Shown: positions 28,375 through 37,756 of the stretch, piece by piece
How positions within the stretch are numbered: position 1 is the first letter of the stretch
Layout of the letters: the number at the start of each line of letters is the position of its first letter
Translations under genes and position numbers: made by a program
Notes under the pieces: model-generated
Seen by the model: the letters and a program-made list of their open reading frames with translations, nothing else
Told to the model about the DNA's origin: nothing
The model's database searches: none
Assembly (NCBI RefSeq): GCF_009796285.1
Contig: NZ_CP047020.1
Coordinates: 124,001-188,000, forward strand
Origin: Streptomyces broussonetiae
GTDB taxonomy: Bacteria; Actinomycetota; Actinomycetes; Streptomycetales; Streptomycetaceae
Reading direction: 5' to 3'
Length of the DNA: 64,000 bases

Positions 28375-28428
28375 GTACCGGCCAAAAGGACCGCTCCGAT
28401 CCGCCCGATCAGTACTTTTGGCCGGTAC
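28375..28428. promoter_or_regulatory. 14-bp perfect inverted repeat in the divergent promoter region
   Basis: GTACCGGCCAAAAG (28375-28388) and CTTTTGGCCGGTAC (28415-28428) are exact reverse complements separated by 26 bp. They sit between the kinase start (28341) and the ABC operon (from 28461-28517). This is a strong candidate operator for the adjacent response regulator, placed to control both directions. Confidence 0.65.
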
Positions 28429-28460
28429 GGGACACGGTCGGCGTGAGCAGGCTTGACGGC

Positions 28461-28526
28461 ATGCAACGAGACCTCGACACACCTCGCGGCGACGCCGGGC
28501 CCGAACGAGCCGGCAGGTGGACGTGA
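28461..28526 (+). CDS. Possible leader peptide of the ABC operon
   Basis: A 21-codon frame, MQRDLDTPRGDAGPERAGRW plus T, whose TGA overlaps the start of the first permease gene. It could be a leader or coupling peptide; there is no homology argument and the frame is short enough to be chance. Confidence 0.2.
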   Translation: MQRDLDTPRGDAGPERAGRWT

Positions 28527-29221
28527 ACCGGACCACCTGGGCCCGCCTCCGATTGGAGCTGCGGGTCATCGGCATCGCCCCGCCGGTGACGGCACTGGCG
28601 GCAACGCTGGGCGGCGCGATCCTGGTGATCGTCATGCACGCCACCGGGGCCAGCGCGGAGCACCTCAACATCGCCGCCGGCGCGGTCCTGGCGGGCTTCG
28701 CCCCGCTCGGCACCGCCGTCGCGGCCTCCTCGATCGTGGGGCGTGATTCCGGCGCCGAGCTGGTCATGACCACCACAGTCTACCGCCGGGTGTTGTTCCT
28801 GCGTGTCGGCCTGGTGGTGGTCCCAGCGGCCCTGGTCACGCTGGTGGACGCCGTCGTGTTCCGCGCCTTGAACGCCTGGCCCGAGGGGCAGGGCACGGAC
28901 GGTTACGTCCTGGTGTGGGCCCCGCCGATGCTCTGGCTGGTCACACTGGCGATGCTCACCGCGATCGGCCTGCGCAGCTCGGGCGCCGCAAGCGGCCTGA
29001 TCGGGGGCCTCTGGCTAGCCCAGGAGCTGATGGGGCCCGCCATCCGGGACAACACGGTGCTGCGGACGCAGTACATGTTCATGGGCGTCGCCGCCAAGGT
29101 CCCGGCGCACGAATGGACCGTCAACCGAATCGCCCTGCCCGCCGTCGGCGTCGTCGCCGTGATCGCGGCCGGCCTGCTACTGGGGCATCCCGAACGATTT
29201 GTGGGGAGCGACACCGCATGA
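28517..29221 (+). CDS. ABC-2-type exporter membrane protein (first subunit)
   Basis: A 234-aa hydrophobic protein with about six membrane segments (for example GIAPPVTALAATLGGAILVI, VGLVVVPAALVTLVDAVVF, IALPAVGVVAVIAAGLLLGH). It resembles the variable membrane subunit found at the head of actinobacterial ABC-2 operons. GTG start at 28517 (MDVNRTTWARLRLE). Its TGA overlaps the next ATG, so the three transport genes are translationally coupled. Probable role: part of an exporter of a drug, lipid or peptide under the divergent two-component system. Confidence 0.8.
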   Translation: MDVNRTTWARLRLELRVIGIAPPVTALAATLGGAILVIVMHATGASAEHLNIAAGAVLAGFAPLGTAVAASSIVGRDSGAELVMTTTVYRRVLFLRVGLVVVPAALVTLVDAVVFRALNAWPEGQGTDGYVLVWAPPMLWLVTLAMLTAIGLRSSGAASGLIGGLWLAQELMGPAIRDNTVLRTQYMFMGVAAKVPAHEWTVNRIALPAVGVVAVIAAGLLLGHPERFVGSDTA

Positions 29222-30030
29222 CCACCGTCCTTCAGCGAACCGCCCCGCCGACGGCAGCTCGCGGCTGGTGGGCGAAGACCGTCGCGGCCGCCCGCTACGA
29301 GTACCTGATGCAGGTGCGCCGCCCGGCGGTCTGGGTGGTCGTGATCGGGCTGATCGGGCTGCGCTGCGCAACGCTCTTCCCGCCCGGCTTCACCAGCACG
29401 ACGGACCACGCCACGCTGGTCGCGGACTGGGCGAACAACTTCAGCCAGCTGTGCCCGATCGGCGTCGGCGCCGTCCTCGCCGACCGCGTCCGGCGGGAGT
29501 CCCGGCTGGAGCTGGACGACCTCCTGACCTCGACGCCCACCGGCATCGGCCCGCGCCTGTGGGGCAAGGCCATCGGCGCCGGCGCGGCGACCATCACACC
29601 GGTCGCCGTCGCCTGGGTGGGCCTGCTCGGCTACCTGACCGCCCAGCGCGGGGCCGGGGTGATCCCGGTCGGCCTCGCGGCGTTCGCCGCCATCATCCTT
29701 CCCGGGCTGGTCTTCATCTCGGCCTGCTCGGTCACCATCCCGTACCTGACCGGGCCCGTGCTGTACCGGATCGGTCTGTTCGGCTACTGGATCTGGGGAA
29801 ACATGGTCGGCCCGCGCTACGGGATCCCCACCCCCGCCGGCACACCCTTCGAAGCCATCGGCGAATACCCGTCCGGTGCCTGGTTCCACGGCTTCCTGCT
29901 CGACGCCAGGCAGCGTGGAATCACCCCGACCGGCGGCGAGGCCGTCCTCAGCATCGCCTTCCTGCTGCTCATGGCGCTCGCCGCCCTCGTGATTACCCAG
30001 CTCGTGCTCACCAAGAGGAGCCCGTCATGA
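29218..30030 (+). CDS. ABC transporter permease
   Basis: A 270-aa protein with about six membrane helices: RPAVWVVVIGLIGLRCATLF, ATITPVAVAWVGLLGYLTAQ, VGLAAFAAIILPGLVFISAC, GLFGYWIWGNMVG, and the C-terminal FLLLMALAALVITQLVL. ATG at 29218 overlaps the preceding stop, and its own TGA overlaps the ATPase start (ATGA). The cytoplasmic loop RVRRESRLELDDLLTSTPTG is typical of ABC-2 permeases. Second permease of the heteromeric exporter. Confidence 0.85.
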   Translation: MTTVLQRTAPPTAARGWWAKTVAAARYEYLMQVRRPAVWVVVIGLIGLRCATLFPPGFTSTTDHATLVADWANNFSQLCPIGVGAVLADRVRRESRLELDDLLTSTPTGIGPRLWGKAIGAGAATITPVAVAWVGLLGYLTAQRGAGVIPVGLAAFAAIILPGLVFISACSVTIPYLTGPVLYRIGLFGYWIWGNMVGPRYGIPTPAGTPFEAIGEYPSGAWFHGFLLDARQRGITPTGGEAVLSIAFLLLMALAALVITQLVLTKRSPS

Positions 30031-30950
30031 CCGCGCCCAACGTGACCATCACCGATCTGACCGTCACCTTCCGGCGCGGCGAGGTCCGCGCCCTCGACGG
30101 CATCAATCTCCGCCTGCCCGTTGGCATGGTCGGTCTGCTCGGCCCCAACGGAGCCGGCAAGACCACCTTCATGCGGGTCCTGACCGGGGTGCTGCTGCCG
30201 ACCTCGGGCACGGTCGCGGTGGACGGCACCGAGCTCACGTCGCGCAGCCAGCGCCGAGAGGTCAAAGCCACCACCGGCTACCTCCCCCAGGAGCTCGGCC
30301 TGTACGCGGACCTGACGGCCAGCCAGTTCCTCGACTACATGGCGCTGCTCAAGGGCATCACCGACCGGCGCGCCCGCCGCGCCCGTGTCAAGGAGGTCCT
30401 CGAACTGGTCTCGCTCAGCGATGTCGCCAACCGGAAGGTGAAGGGCTACTCGGGCGGCATGAAGCGCCGCGTGGGCATCGCCCAGGCCATCCTGAACGAC
30501 CCCCGGCTGCTGATCGTCGACGAACCCACCGTGGGACTGGACCCCGAGGAGCGGCTGCGGTTCCGCAGCCTGCTCGCCAGGCTGGCCGGCGACCGGACGG
30601 TGCTGCTCTCCACCCACATCGTCGACGACATCGTGCAGACCTGCCCGAACGTCGTGGTGATCGAGCGCGGGCACGTCGCCTTCCAGGGCGCCATCGGCGA
30701 CCTCGCCACCCGCGCCGAGGACATGGTGTGGCACCTCACCCAGCCGGCCACCGCCCCGGCGCCGACGCTGCCCACGGTCAACGTCGCCCCGAGCATCACC
30801 GGCACCACCTACCGGGTCATCAGCTCCGGCGCCCCGGCCCCGGACGCGGAGAGCGTCAGTGCCACCGTCGAGGACGGCTACATCGCCCTGATGCACGACA
30901 CCGCCCCGGAGCGGACCCAGCAGCCCGGCCCCGACCTGCGCGTCGTCTGA
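30027..30950 (+). CDS. ABC transporter ATP-binding protein
   Basis: A 307-aa ATPase: Walker A LLGPNGAGKTTFMRVLTG, Q-loop GYLPQELGLYADLTA, signature KGYSGGMKRRVGIAQAI, Walker B RLLIVDEPTVGLDPEER, switch His in LLSTHIVDDI. It closes the coupled transport genes. A C-terminal extension of about 75 residues after the ABC fold (from the EDMVWHLTQP region) is Pro/Ala-rich. Powers the two membrane subunits encoded upstream. Confidence 0.96.
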   Translation: MTAPNVTITDLTVTFRRGEVRALDGINLRLPVGMVGLLGPNGAGKTTFMRVLTGVLLPTSGTVAVDGTELTSRSQRREVKATTGYLPQELGLYADLTASQFLDYMALLKGITDRRARRARVKEVLELVSLSDVANRKVKGYSGGMKRRVGIAQAILNDPRLLIVDEPTVGLDPEERLRFRSLLARLAGDRTVLLSTHIVDDIVQTCPNVVVIERGHVAFQGAIGDLATRAEDMVWHLTQPATAPAPTLPTVNVAPSITGTTYRVISSGAPAPDAESVSATVEDGYIALMHDTAPERTQQPGPDLRVV

Positions 30951-30982
30951 CTCTCGCCCCACCGACACCCCAGGAGCAGAAG

Positions 30983-31144
30983 ATGCACCACCACCCGCTC
31001 GCCGCCGTCCTGGCCGTCGCCAACATCACCGGCTTCCACCCCGGCCCCGCCTACTTCGTGTTCTGGGCCCTCGTCATCGCCGCCATCATCGGCGCCCCCA
31101 TCTACGTCGTCCGCCTGGTGCGCAACCGCCACCAACGTCGTTGA
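30983..31144 (+). CDS. Small single-pass membrane protein at the end of the ABC operon
   Basis: A 53-aa protein MHHHPLAAVLAVANITGFHP followed by one membrane helix (YFVFWALVIAAIIGAPIYVV) and a basic tail RLVRNRHQRR. AGGAG lies 8-9 nt upstream of the ATG and the gap from the ATPase stop is only 32 bp, so it is likely the fourth gene of the operon. Such small membrane proteins can modulate exporters; its function is unknown. Confidence 0.65.
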   Translation: MHHHPLAAVLAVANITGFHPGPAYFVFWALVIAAIIGAPIYVVRLVRNRHQRR

Positions 31145-31420
31145 ACACCGCCCGAGCACACGGCGATTGGCGCCTCCCGCGGCGCTCGGGTGGACCTTGC
31201 CCTCAGGGGAAGCCCGTTGGTGATGCGAGGCGGCCAACCGACCCCAAACCAGGCGTCCACGTCCCCGCCCAGCCGCTCGCCCTACGCACCCATGTCGCTA
31301 CTCTTTGGAAACATTCCAGGTCAGAACAACCTGGTTGTGCATATCTACTGGCACCACTCGAACATGGCCCTGGAGACTACGGCAGCGCCACAGACCCATG
31401 GTCCTCCAGACAGGCCCTAG

Positions 31421-32850
31421 TAGGACTCCGTTAGGTTGCTCTGGCTCTTGGGTTGGGGCTGGTGGTGGCTGTTCTGGGCAGGGGGGCGGTGGCAGGTGGT
31501 GCAGGTGCCGGACCAGCAGTTCAGCAGGTCCTGGAGGGTGTCGAGGATCTGGTAGAGGGTGAGTCCGCTGTATCGGCTTTTGGGGCCAGCCGCTGTTCGG
31601 TGAGGAACGCGTGGGCGGCGGTGACGAGGGTGACGTGGTGATGCCACCCGTTCCAGGAGCGGCCCTCGAAGTGGTCCAGGCCGAGGCCGTGCTTGAGTTC
31701 GCGGTAGTCGTGCTCGATGCGCCAGCGGATCTTGGCCAGGCGGACCAGTTCGGCCGGCGTGATATCGGCGGGCAGGTTGGACAGCCAGTAGTCGGTGGGC
31801 GCTTCGGCGCCTTCGGGCCATTCGACCAGCAGCGTCACTTCGGGCAGGACACCGTCCCAGCGGCCGTGCTCGGCGGTGGCGGCGGCCCGGGCCAGACGAC
31901 AGGCCCGGACGCCGGCCGGCCGCACCCGCAGCGCCAGGAAGTGCGAGCGCATCGGTCCGCCGGAGCCTTCCCGCCAGGTGACCTCGGTGAACGCCTGCCG
32001 TCCGTGGCCGGCCGCCAGCGCGGCCACCGGGAACGGCTTGTCCCGGTAGCGCGGCTGCGGCTTGGGACCGTTGCCGGACCAGGGCGGAGCGACCGGCTCG
32101 GCGTCGTGCGGGTGGACGGTCACATCCGAGCGGACCGCGACGACATAGCCGATGCCCCGGCCGTCCAGGCCGTCGCGGAAGTCGGCGTTCTGCCCGTAGC
32201 CCGCGTCGGCCACTACCACCGGCGGCACCAGCCCCCACCCGGCCAGCTCATCGATACTGTCCAGGGCCAGGCGCCACTTCTCCCGGTGCCCGACCTCCTG
32301 CGGTATCCCGGTCTTGTGCCGCCGTTCCGGATCGTCCGCCCACTCCTGGGGCACGAACATGCGCCACTGCAGCGGACAGGACGCGGTATCGGAGACCGCG
32401 TGCACGCTCACCGCGACCTGGCAGTTGGCCCGCTTGCCCAGCGCCCCGCAGTACTGGCGCGCGACAGCCACCGACATCTTCCCGTCCTTCGGGAACGACA
32501 CATCATCGACCGCCCAGGCATCCGGCTCGATCAGCGGCACCATCCGCTGGGCGATCCGCCGCCGCACCGGGACCGGATCCCAGGTCGACTGGTTCACGAA
32601 CTGCTGCAGGTTCTGCTCATTGCCGTCCGGCAGCCGCTCCGCCATCGGCTGGATCGACTTACGCCGCCCGTCCAGCATCAGTCCGCGCAGATAGCAGTCG
32701 CCCTTCGCCCGCTGATCCTTGCGCGGCACCGACGCGAACACATCCGCCACGAATAACGCCAACTCGGCCCGAGCACGATTCACTTCATGTGCATCCACAC
32801 CCCTAACGTGCCCCCAAACAGGACCGCTAGGCAGACCTAACGGAGTCCTA
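31421..32850 (-). mobile_element. IS701-family element, copy C
   Basis: A 1430-bp element with ends TAGGACTCCGTTAGGT and ACCTAACGGAGTCCTA. The left flank is CTAG (31417-31420), the right flank CTAT (32851-32854): a near-perfect 4-bp target duplication with one changed base. It truncates the pentapeptide-type gene to its right. A 3' fragment of a close relative lies at 62.2-63.1 kb. Confidence 0.9.
31521..32798 (-). CDS. IS701-family transposase (copy C)
   Basis: A 425-aa DDE transposase starting at the GTG reading VDAHEVNRARAELALFVADV (longer in-frame starts lie outside the element). Motifs: LRGLMLDGRRKSIQPMAERL, WAVDDVSFPKDGKMSVAVAR (first Asp), PPVVVADAGYGQNADFRDGL (second Asp), and RWRIEHDYRELKHGLGLDHF (Glu region). 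Intact. Confidence 0.92.
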   Translation of the reverse strand: MDAHEVNRARAELALFVADVFASVPRKDQRAKGDCYLRGLMLDGRRKSIQPMAERLPDGNEQNLQQFVNQSTWDPVPVRRRIAQRMVPLIEPDAWAVDDVSFPKDGKMSVAVARQYCGALGKRANCQVAVSVHAVSDTASCPLQWRMFVPQEWADDPERRHKTGIPQEVGHREKWRLALDSIDELAGWGLVPPVVVADAGYGQNADFRDGLDGRGIGYVVAVRSDVTVHPHDAEPVAPPWSGNGPKPQPRYRDKPFPVAALAAGHGRQAFTEVTWREGSGGPMRSHFLALRVRPAGVRACRLARAAATAEHGRWDGVLPEVTLLVEWPEGAEAPTDYWLSNLPADITPAELVRLAKIRWRIEHDYRELKHGLGLDHFEGRSWNGWHHHVTLVTAAHAFLTEQRLAPKADTADSPSTRSSTPSRTC

Positions 32851-32854
32851 CTAT

Positions 32855-33583
32855 CCGACTGCCTGTTCTCCGGGGCCTTCCACCTCGACCAGATTCGCCT
32901 GGAAGGCCGCACCACTTTCGCCCCCACGCCCACCGGATGGAATCGCCACCACCTGTGGCCGGCGCGCTGGACCCGCCGACGCACCCTCGCCGAGGAACAC
33001 CACTGGCGCGCCCAGAGCGCCGGCCAGCCCGCACTCCCGACCCCGAGGACGTCGCCGCGCTCTATCGGCAGCTCCGCAAGGCGTTCGAGGACGGCAAGAA
33101 CGAACCCGGCGCCGCGGACTTCTACTACGGCGAGTGTGAAATGCGCCGCCACGACCTGACCGGCACCCCGCCAGGGGAACGCCGCCTCCTGTGGGGGTAC
33201 TGGCTGCTGTCCGGCTACGGCCTGCGCGCGTCTCGCGCGTTCGGCTGGCTGATCGCCGCCATGTCCCTGACCGTACTGCTGCTCATGGGTCTCGGCCTGC
33301 CCACTCACGACCCTGACCCCGCCACCACCGGAACCCTCCACGGCAGCAAGGTCAGTCTCCACACCAGCACCCCGACCCCACCCTGAGGGGAGGCTGGAGC
33401 GAACGCTTCACTGCGGCCCGCGCGGAGAAAGCCACCCGCGTCGCCATCAACTCGGTGGTCTTCCGCTCCTCCGGCCAGAACCTCACCACCGCCGGCACCT
33501 ACATCGAGATGACTTCCCGCCTCCTCGAACCCACGCTCCTCGCCCTCGGCGCCCTCGCCATTCGCGGACGCATCAAACGATGA
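32855..33583 (+). pseudogene. Decayed pentapeptide-repeat-type membrane protein, 5' end removed by IS701
   Basis: Protein-like pieces occur in successive frames on the plus strand: FSGAFHLDQIRLEGRTTFAP, then EDVAALYRQLRKAFEDGKNE and PGAADFYYGECEMRRHDLTG, then a membrane segment AFGWLIAAMSLTVLLLMGLG. After a premature stop at 33384 comes RVAINSVVFRSSGQNLTTAG with RLLEPTLLALGALAIRGRIK. This order is typical of Streptomyces pentapeptide-repeat membrane proteins. At least two frameshifts and the IS insertion make it a pseudogene. Confidence 0.75.
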
Positions 33584-33921
33584 CTGACCCGCCGCCGGTC
33601 AGCACCCTGAACAACCCCCAACCACTACGCACCCGCGCCGATACTTCCAACGGCTGTCACAGCCGAACGAGAGTCCTGGAAGCGGTTCGGCCGAACCACT
33701 TCCGATAACGTGCCTCACTTGCCGGCAAGTGGACCACTGCCCTGAACTGCGGGAATGAGTCTGCACCCCTAGATAATCCTCGCCCCCTTTGCCGCAGGCG
33801 CCTGACGATCCCATCAGCTGCCGTTCGGTTCGGCGTCCATCATCCGCCGGGCGCACGGCTGTTCGGATCTTCACAGCATCCCCTAGGATCCTCGTCTGTC
33901 TCCTACGCATCAGAGGGTTCC
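33584..33921. other. Intergenic region
   Basis: About 340 bp with no supported gene. It should contain the promoter of the secreted protein that follows. A GAGGG Shine-Dalgarno lies at 33913-33917. Confidence 0.6.
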
Positions 33922-35007
33922 TTGAAGCCATGCCTTCGGCGGATAGCGCAGCTGTGCCTCGCCGCCGCGATCAGCCTCACTCCCCAGGCAGCACCTGCTG
34001 CTTCACAGACGGCGGCCGCCGCCCCGGCCCGCCCGGCGGCCATGGCCGGCAAGGGCGGGCTCGATCTGCTTGTGCAGGGCGCCAGCTGGGAGGTCCTGCA
34101 GACAGCCCGATACGCCAACGGCAAGTGGGCCCCGACCAAGCAGCTGTTCAAGAGCTGGTCCTTCTACGACTTCACCGACGTGGTGCAAAACGGCCGGCTG
34201 CGTCTGTTCATCGAGCAGCCCAGCGGCCGGGACGTCACCTTGGAGGAGACCACCCAGAAACCGGACGGCAGCTGGCCCGCCCCCACCCCGATGCACGGCC
34301 TGGCACCGGTGCCGGTGACCTCCAAGCCGACGCGGAACTACCTCGCGGCAGCCGTCGTAGGAACCCACGTGCACCTGGTGTACATCGACACCAACGGCCG
34401 CCTAATGCACACCATGGAGCAGTCCAACGGCACCTGGACCGCTCCCGACCAGGTGGCGCCGGGCGGCGCCTACCGCAACGACTGGTTCCAAAGCCTGTCG
34501 GCCGCCTCGGTCGGCGGAGGGCTGCAGGTGGCCGCGGTGGACCAGATCCACCGCACCGTACTGCACACCGCGCTCGGCGCGAACGGCAGGTGGACGCAGT
34601 GGAGCAACGTGCTGTCCTGGACCGGCACTCCCCGCCACTGGGGCATGCCGATCCAGGTGGCCATGGCCGGATTCGGCAGCAGCCTGCAGATGGTCGTGCT
34701 GACCAACGGCCAAATCGCGCAGTACCACACCGTCCGCAGCCCGAACGGGCACTGGAGCACCTGGGACGACATCAACGCGCGGGTGGACTTCAACCACGCT
34801 GGTTTCAACGGCACCGTGCTGAATGGGGTCACCGCCGTCAACGTGGCAGGAAACCTCCAGCTCGTTTTCGCCTCCGGCGATGACCGCGGCACGCTCTTCC
34901 ACACCATGCGTTACGCCAACGGCGCGTGGACCCGAGCAACGCTGGTCCAGCACTACACGAACATGTCTGCCTGGCGGCCCGATGGAGTGGCTGGATCATC
35001 CGGCTGA
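33922..35007 (+). CDS. Secreted repeat (beta-propeller/lectin-like) protein
   Basis: A 361-aa protein with a Sec signal peptide (KPCLRRIAQLCLAAAISLTP, then AAPA|ASQ). The mature part is built from repeated units of about 45-50 residues with LHTMRYANGAWT, LHTALGANGRWTQWSNV and QYHTVRSPNGHWSTWDDI. These repeats suit a tectonin- or fucolectin-like beta-propeller. Start codon is TTG at 33922 with GAGGG upstream; an ATG start out of frame can be excluded. It may bind surface glycans. It points towards the GH30 gene, which also carries a propeller-type repeat domain. Confidence 0.7.
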   Translation: MKPCLRRIAQLCLAAAISLTPQAAPAASQTAAAAPARPAAMAGKGGLDLLVQGASWEVLQTARYANGKWAPTKQLFKSWSFYDFTDVVQNGRLRLFIEQPSGRDVTLEETTQKPDGSWPAPTPMHGLAPVPVTSKPTRNYLAAAVVGTHVHLVYIDTNGRLMHTMEQSNGTWTAPDQVAPGGAYRNDWFQSLSAASVGGGLQVAAVDQIHRTVLHTALGANGRWTQWSNVLSWTGTPRHWGMPIQVAMAGFGSSLQMVVLTNGQIAQYHTVRSPNGHWSTWDDINARVDFNHAGFNGTVLNGVTAVNVAGNLQLVFASGDDRGTLFHTMRYANGAWTRATLVQHYTNMSAWRPDGVAGSSG

Positions 35008-35284
35008 GCTGCGGCCGGGGCACAAGCGCCCTTCGCGTGGTGCCGGGGGAATGCCCGGCACCGCTGCACCGCATCCGCCGACGGGCCTCGACCCCCTATC
35101 GGGCGCCACATGTGAGGGGTCGCCCCGATAGCGGCCAGTACCAGGCACATGGCGGCAGTCCAGGTGTCCCGTCTCACCGAATCGAGTCGCTTTCTCAACG
35201 AACCGAGTCGTGCGCCGCTGCGTTGAGCCGGGCCCGGCGGCGCCGACGCAGTAGACAAGAAACCGCCGCTACGCCGGCTTACGG

Positions 35285-37756
35285 TCAGCCGAACTGGCCG
35301 CCCATGTCCCGCCAGCCGGACCAGCCGCTGTCCGGATCCCACACATCGCCGTAGGCATGGCCGTTCGCGCCGACCCCGAACACCTGCATCTGTGCGCCGA
35401 ATTGGACTGCCGCGACGTCGCTGGAAAGCTGGCCGCCCAGGCTTCGCCAGCCGGACCAGCCGCTGCCTGGATCCCAGACATCGCCGTAGGCGTGGCCATC
35501 GATCCCCACGCCGAACACCTGCAACTGCTGCCCAAAGCGGGCTGCCGAGAGGTTTCCGACCAGATCACCGCCGAGGTCCCGCCAACCCGACCAGCCGCTG
35601 CCAGGGTCCCACACATCGCCGTACGCGTGGCCGTTGGCAGCACGGCCGAAGAGCTGCATCTGCTGCCCGAACTGCACCGCCGACAGGTCGCCGCTCAGCC
35701 AGCCGCCCATGTCCCGCCAGCCGGACCAGCCGCTGCCCGGATCCCACACATCGCCATAGGCATGGCCGTTCGCGCCGACCCCGAACACCTGCATCTGTGC
35801 GCCGAATTGGACTGCCGCGACGTCGCTGGAAAGCTGGCCGCCCAGGCTTCGCCAGCCGGACCAGCCGCTGCCTGGATCCCAGACATCGCCGTAGGCGTGG
35901 CCATCGATCCCCACGCCGAACACCTGCAACTGCTGCCCAAAGCGGGCTGCCGAGAGGTTTCCGACCAGATCACCGCCGAGGTCCCGCCAACCCGACCAGC
36001 CTCTGCCGGGGTCCCACACATCGCCGTACGCGTGGCCGTTCACGCCCACTCCGAACACCTGGGCCTGCTGGCCGAACTGCACCGCTGACACATCGCTGGA
36101 AAGGTTGCCCCCCAGGTCCTGCCAGCCCGACCAACCAACCCCCTGCGCCCAGTGGTCGGCATGCGCGTGGCCGTTCGCGGCGCGACCGAACACATACATG
36201 TCCTGACCCATCTGCAGCGGGGCAAGCTTGCCGATTGACGACGGCGGCCTGGAACCGGTGGCCTTCACCACGTAGGTGGTGACCGAGCGAGGCGGCAGCG
36301 AGTCGGCGAACCGTCCCGATGCGACCGGGATCGTGGGCTGGACCGCGAGGTTTTCGTTCACGTCGGTGCGGTGCCCGATGGCCACGCCGCCGTCCGCGGC
36401 GAAGCCGGAGAGGTCGTAGGAGACCGGTTTCCCGCTGCGTCCGTGGTTGGCTGCGACGATCACCAGCGTGTGGCTTTTGGCGTCATACGCGCTGAACGTG
36501 TCCGGATCACTTCTGGCGATCATGCGGTAGCCGGGCCGGACGAACTTGGAGTAGTTGCCCATGACGTAGTACCGCTTGGGGAGCGTGATGCCTGCCGTTC
36601 CCGGGCCCGAGGGTTCGATGTTCGTGCACACCAGGCCCCACAAGTCGTTGCATGTGCCGTCGTCCGGCTGCTTCGGGCCGCCGTCCACCGCTTGCCAGAT
36701 CGACCACGCGGTCGGGTGCATCTGCTGCTCGTTGGTGTTGATCCGCGAGGAGAGCACCAGGGCGTTGTTCATGGCGTCGCCGTCTAGCGAGCCGTTGCTG
36801 CCCCACTCCGACATCCACACTGGTTTGCCGGTCCGCTGCCCGATGTCGTAGAGAGCGGCTCCGTTTTGACCGTCCTGGTAGTCATGGGTGTTGAGCTGGG
36901 CCACGGTCGCGCGGCTCGCCGCGTTGTAGTGCTGGTAGTCCTTGACCGCGCCGTTGACCGACTGCTCGTCGGAGGCGCTGATCGCCGTGTACGCGGACGC
37001 GCCTGTCTGCTGAAGACTCCGCTTCAGTCTGGCCAGTACGGCATTCTGCGCAGGCCAGCTGACGTTCATGCCCTCCTGGTTGCCCATGAACTTCCACGGG
37101 GTGACCACGGGCTCGTTGAACGGGTCAAGGGTGTGGAAAGTGATGCCCTGTGTGTCGTGGAAGTGCTTGACCACCGTGGCCAGGTAATGCGTGTAGGCCC
37201 CGTAGAACAGCGGATTCAGATTGTCCCCCGCCAGAACTCCACCCGACGTGCACTGGTCCAAGGTCATCCAGGCGGGCGCCGAGTAGGCGACCGCCTCGAA
37301 GCGGTTGGCGCCTCGCGCCTTGGCCGCCTTGAGCATCCCGACCTGGTTCGGGTCGGCATCCCAGTTGTACACACCAGGCAGCGGCTCGAAGGTGGGTACG
37401 GCCGCACCTGTGCGCTGAGCACGACGACACAGGTCGGAGACCGAGGACCCGCCGATGTCGTAGCGGACGACGTTGAGGCCTAGGCCGTCCTTGAGCGAGA
37501 ACAGCTTGTCGGCGAGCTTGTTCTTGTCCTTGCTGTTGGACCACCCGCCGGTGCTCTCCGCCCACCACGCCAGCGACGATCCCCAGCCCTCGATGTTCTG
37601 GTAGGCGCGTTTGGGATCGACCTTGACCATGGTGGTCGCCTCAGCGGCCCGAGGCGGTGCCGCGTCCGCCGCCGGACTCGGTACGGTCATCCCAACCGAC
37701 GCGATCAGGCCCGCACCGACGATTTTCGCCACGCGACGACGTAAGACTCCTGGCAT
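35285..37756 (-). CDS. Secreted GH30-family glycosidase with seven-unit lectin-like repeat domain
   Basis: An 823-aa exported enzyme. Signal peptide in MPGVLRRRVAKIVGAGLIAS, cleaved after about AADA|APP; GGGAGG lies 4 nt before the ATG. The catalytic domain (about 40-500) has IEGWGSSLAWWAE, NVVRYDIGGSS, LDPFNEPVVTPWKF (candidate acid/base Glu) and KPVWMSEWGSNGS (candidate nucleophile Glu), as in GH30 endo-beta-1,6-galactanases. The C-terminus holds seven tandem units of about 45 residues (FGVGxNGHAYGDVWDPGSGW, SGWRDLGG), fitting a seven-bladed propeller that binds glycans. Predicted role: plant or fungal polysaccharide degradation outside the cell. Confidence 0.88.
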   Translation of the reverse strand: MPGVLRRRVAKIVGAGLIASVGMTVPSPAADAAPPRAAEATTMVKVDPKRAYQNIEGWGSSLAWWAESTGGWSNSKDKNKLADKLFSLKDGLGLNVVRYDIGGSSVSDLCRRAQRTGAAVPTFEPLPGVYNWDADPNQVGMLKAAKARGANRFEAVAYSAPAWMTLDQCTSGGVLAGDNLNPLFYGAYTHYLATVVKHFHDTQGITFHTLDPFNEPVVTPWKFMGNQEGMNVSWPAQNAVLARLKRSLQQTGASAYTAISASDEQSVNGAVKDYQHYNAASRATVAQLNTHDYQDGQNGAALYDIGQRTGKPVWMSEWGSNGSLDGDAMNNALVLSSRINTNEQQMHPTAWSIWQAVDGGPKQPDDGTCNDLWGLVCTNIEPSGPGTAGITLPKRYYVMGNYSKFVRPGYRMIARSDPDTFSAYDAKSHTLVIVAANHGRSGKPVSYDLSGFAADGGVAIGHRTDVNENLAVQPTIPVASGRFADSLPPRSVTTYVVKATGSRPPSSIGKLAPLQMGQDMYVFGRAANGHAHADHWAQGVGWSGWQDLGGNLSSDVSAVQFGQQAQVFGVGVNGHAYGDVWDPGRGWSGWRDLGGDLVGNLSAARFGQQLQVFGVGIDGHAYGDVWDPGSGWSGWRSLGGQLSSDVAAVQFGAQMQVFGVGANGHAYGDVWDPGSGWSGWRDMGGWLSGDLSAVQFGQQMQLFGRAANGHAYGDVWDPGSGWSGWRDLGGDLVGNLSAARFGQQLQVFGVGIDGHAYGDVWDPGSGWSGWRSLGGQLSSDVAAVQFGAQMQVFGVGANGHAYGDVWDPDSGWSGWRDMGGQFG
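35350..36160 (-). repeat. 405-bp near-identical internal duplication in the GH30 repeat domain
   Basis: The segment from about 35356 is repeated with a 405-bp shift at about 35761, i.e. three 45-residue units copied as a block. The copies are nearly identical at the DNA level, including silent positions, implying recent duplication or gene conversion. Confidence 0.85.

Noticed and set aside
31145..31420. Short plus-strand frames between the ABC operon and IS701
   Set aside because: No Shine-Dalgarno, coding bias or recognisable motif.
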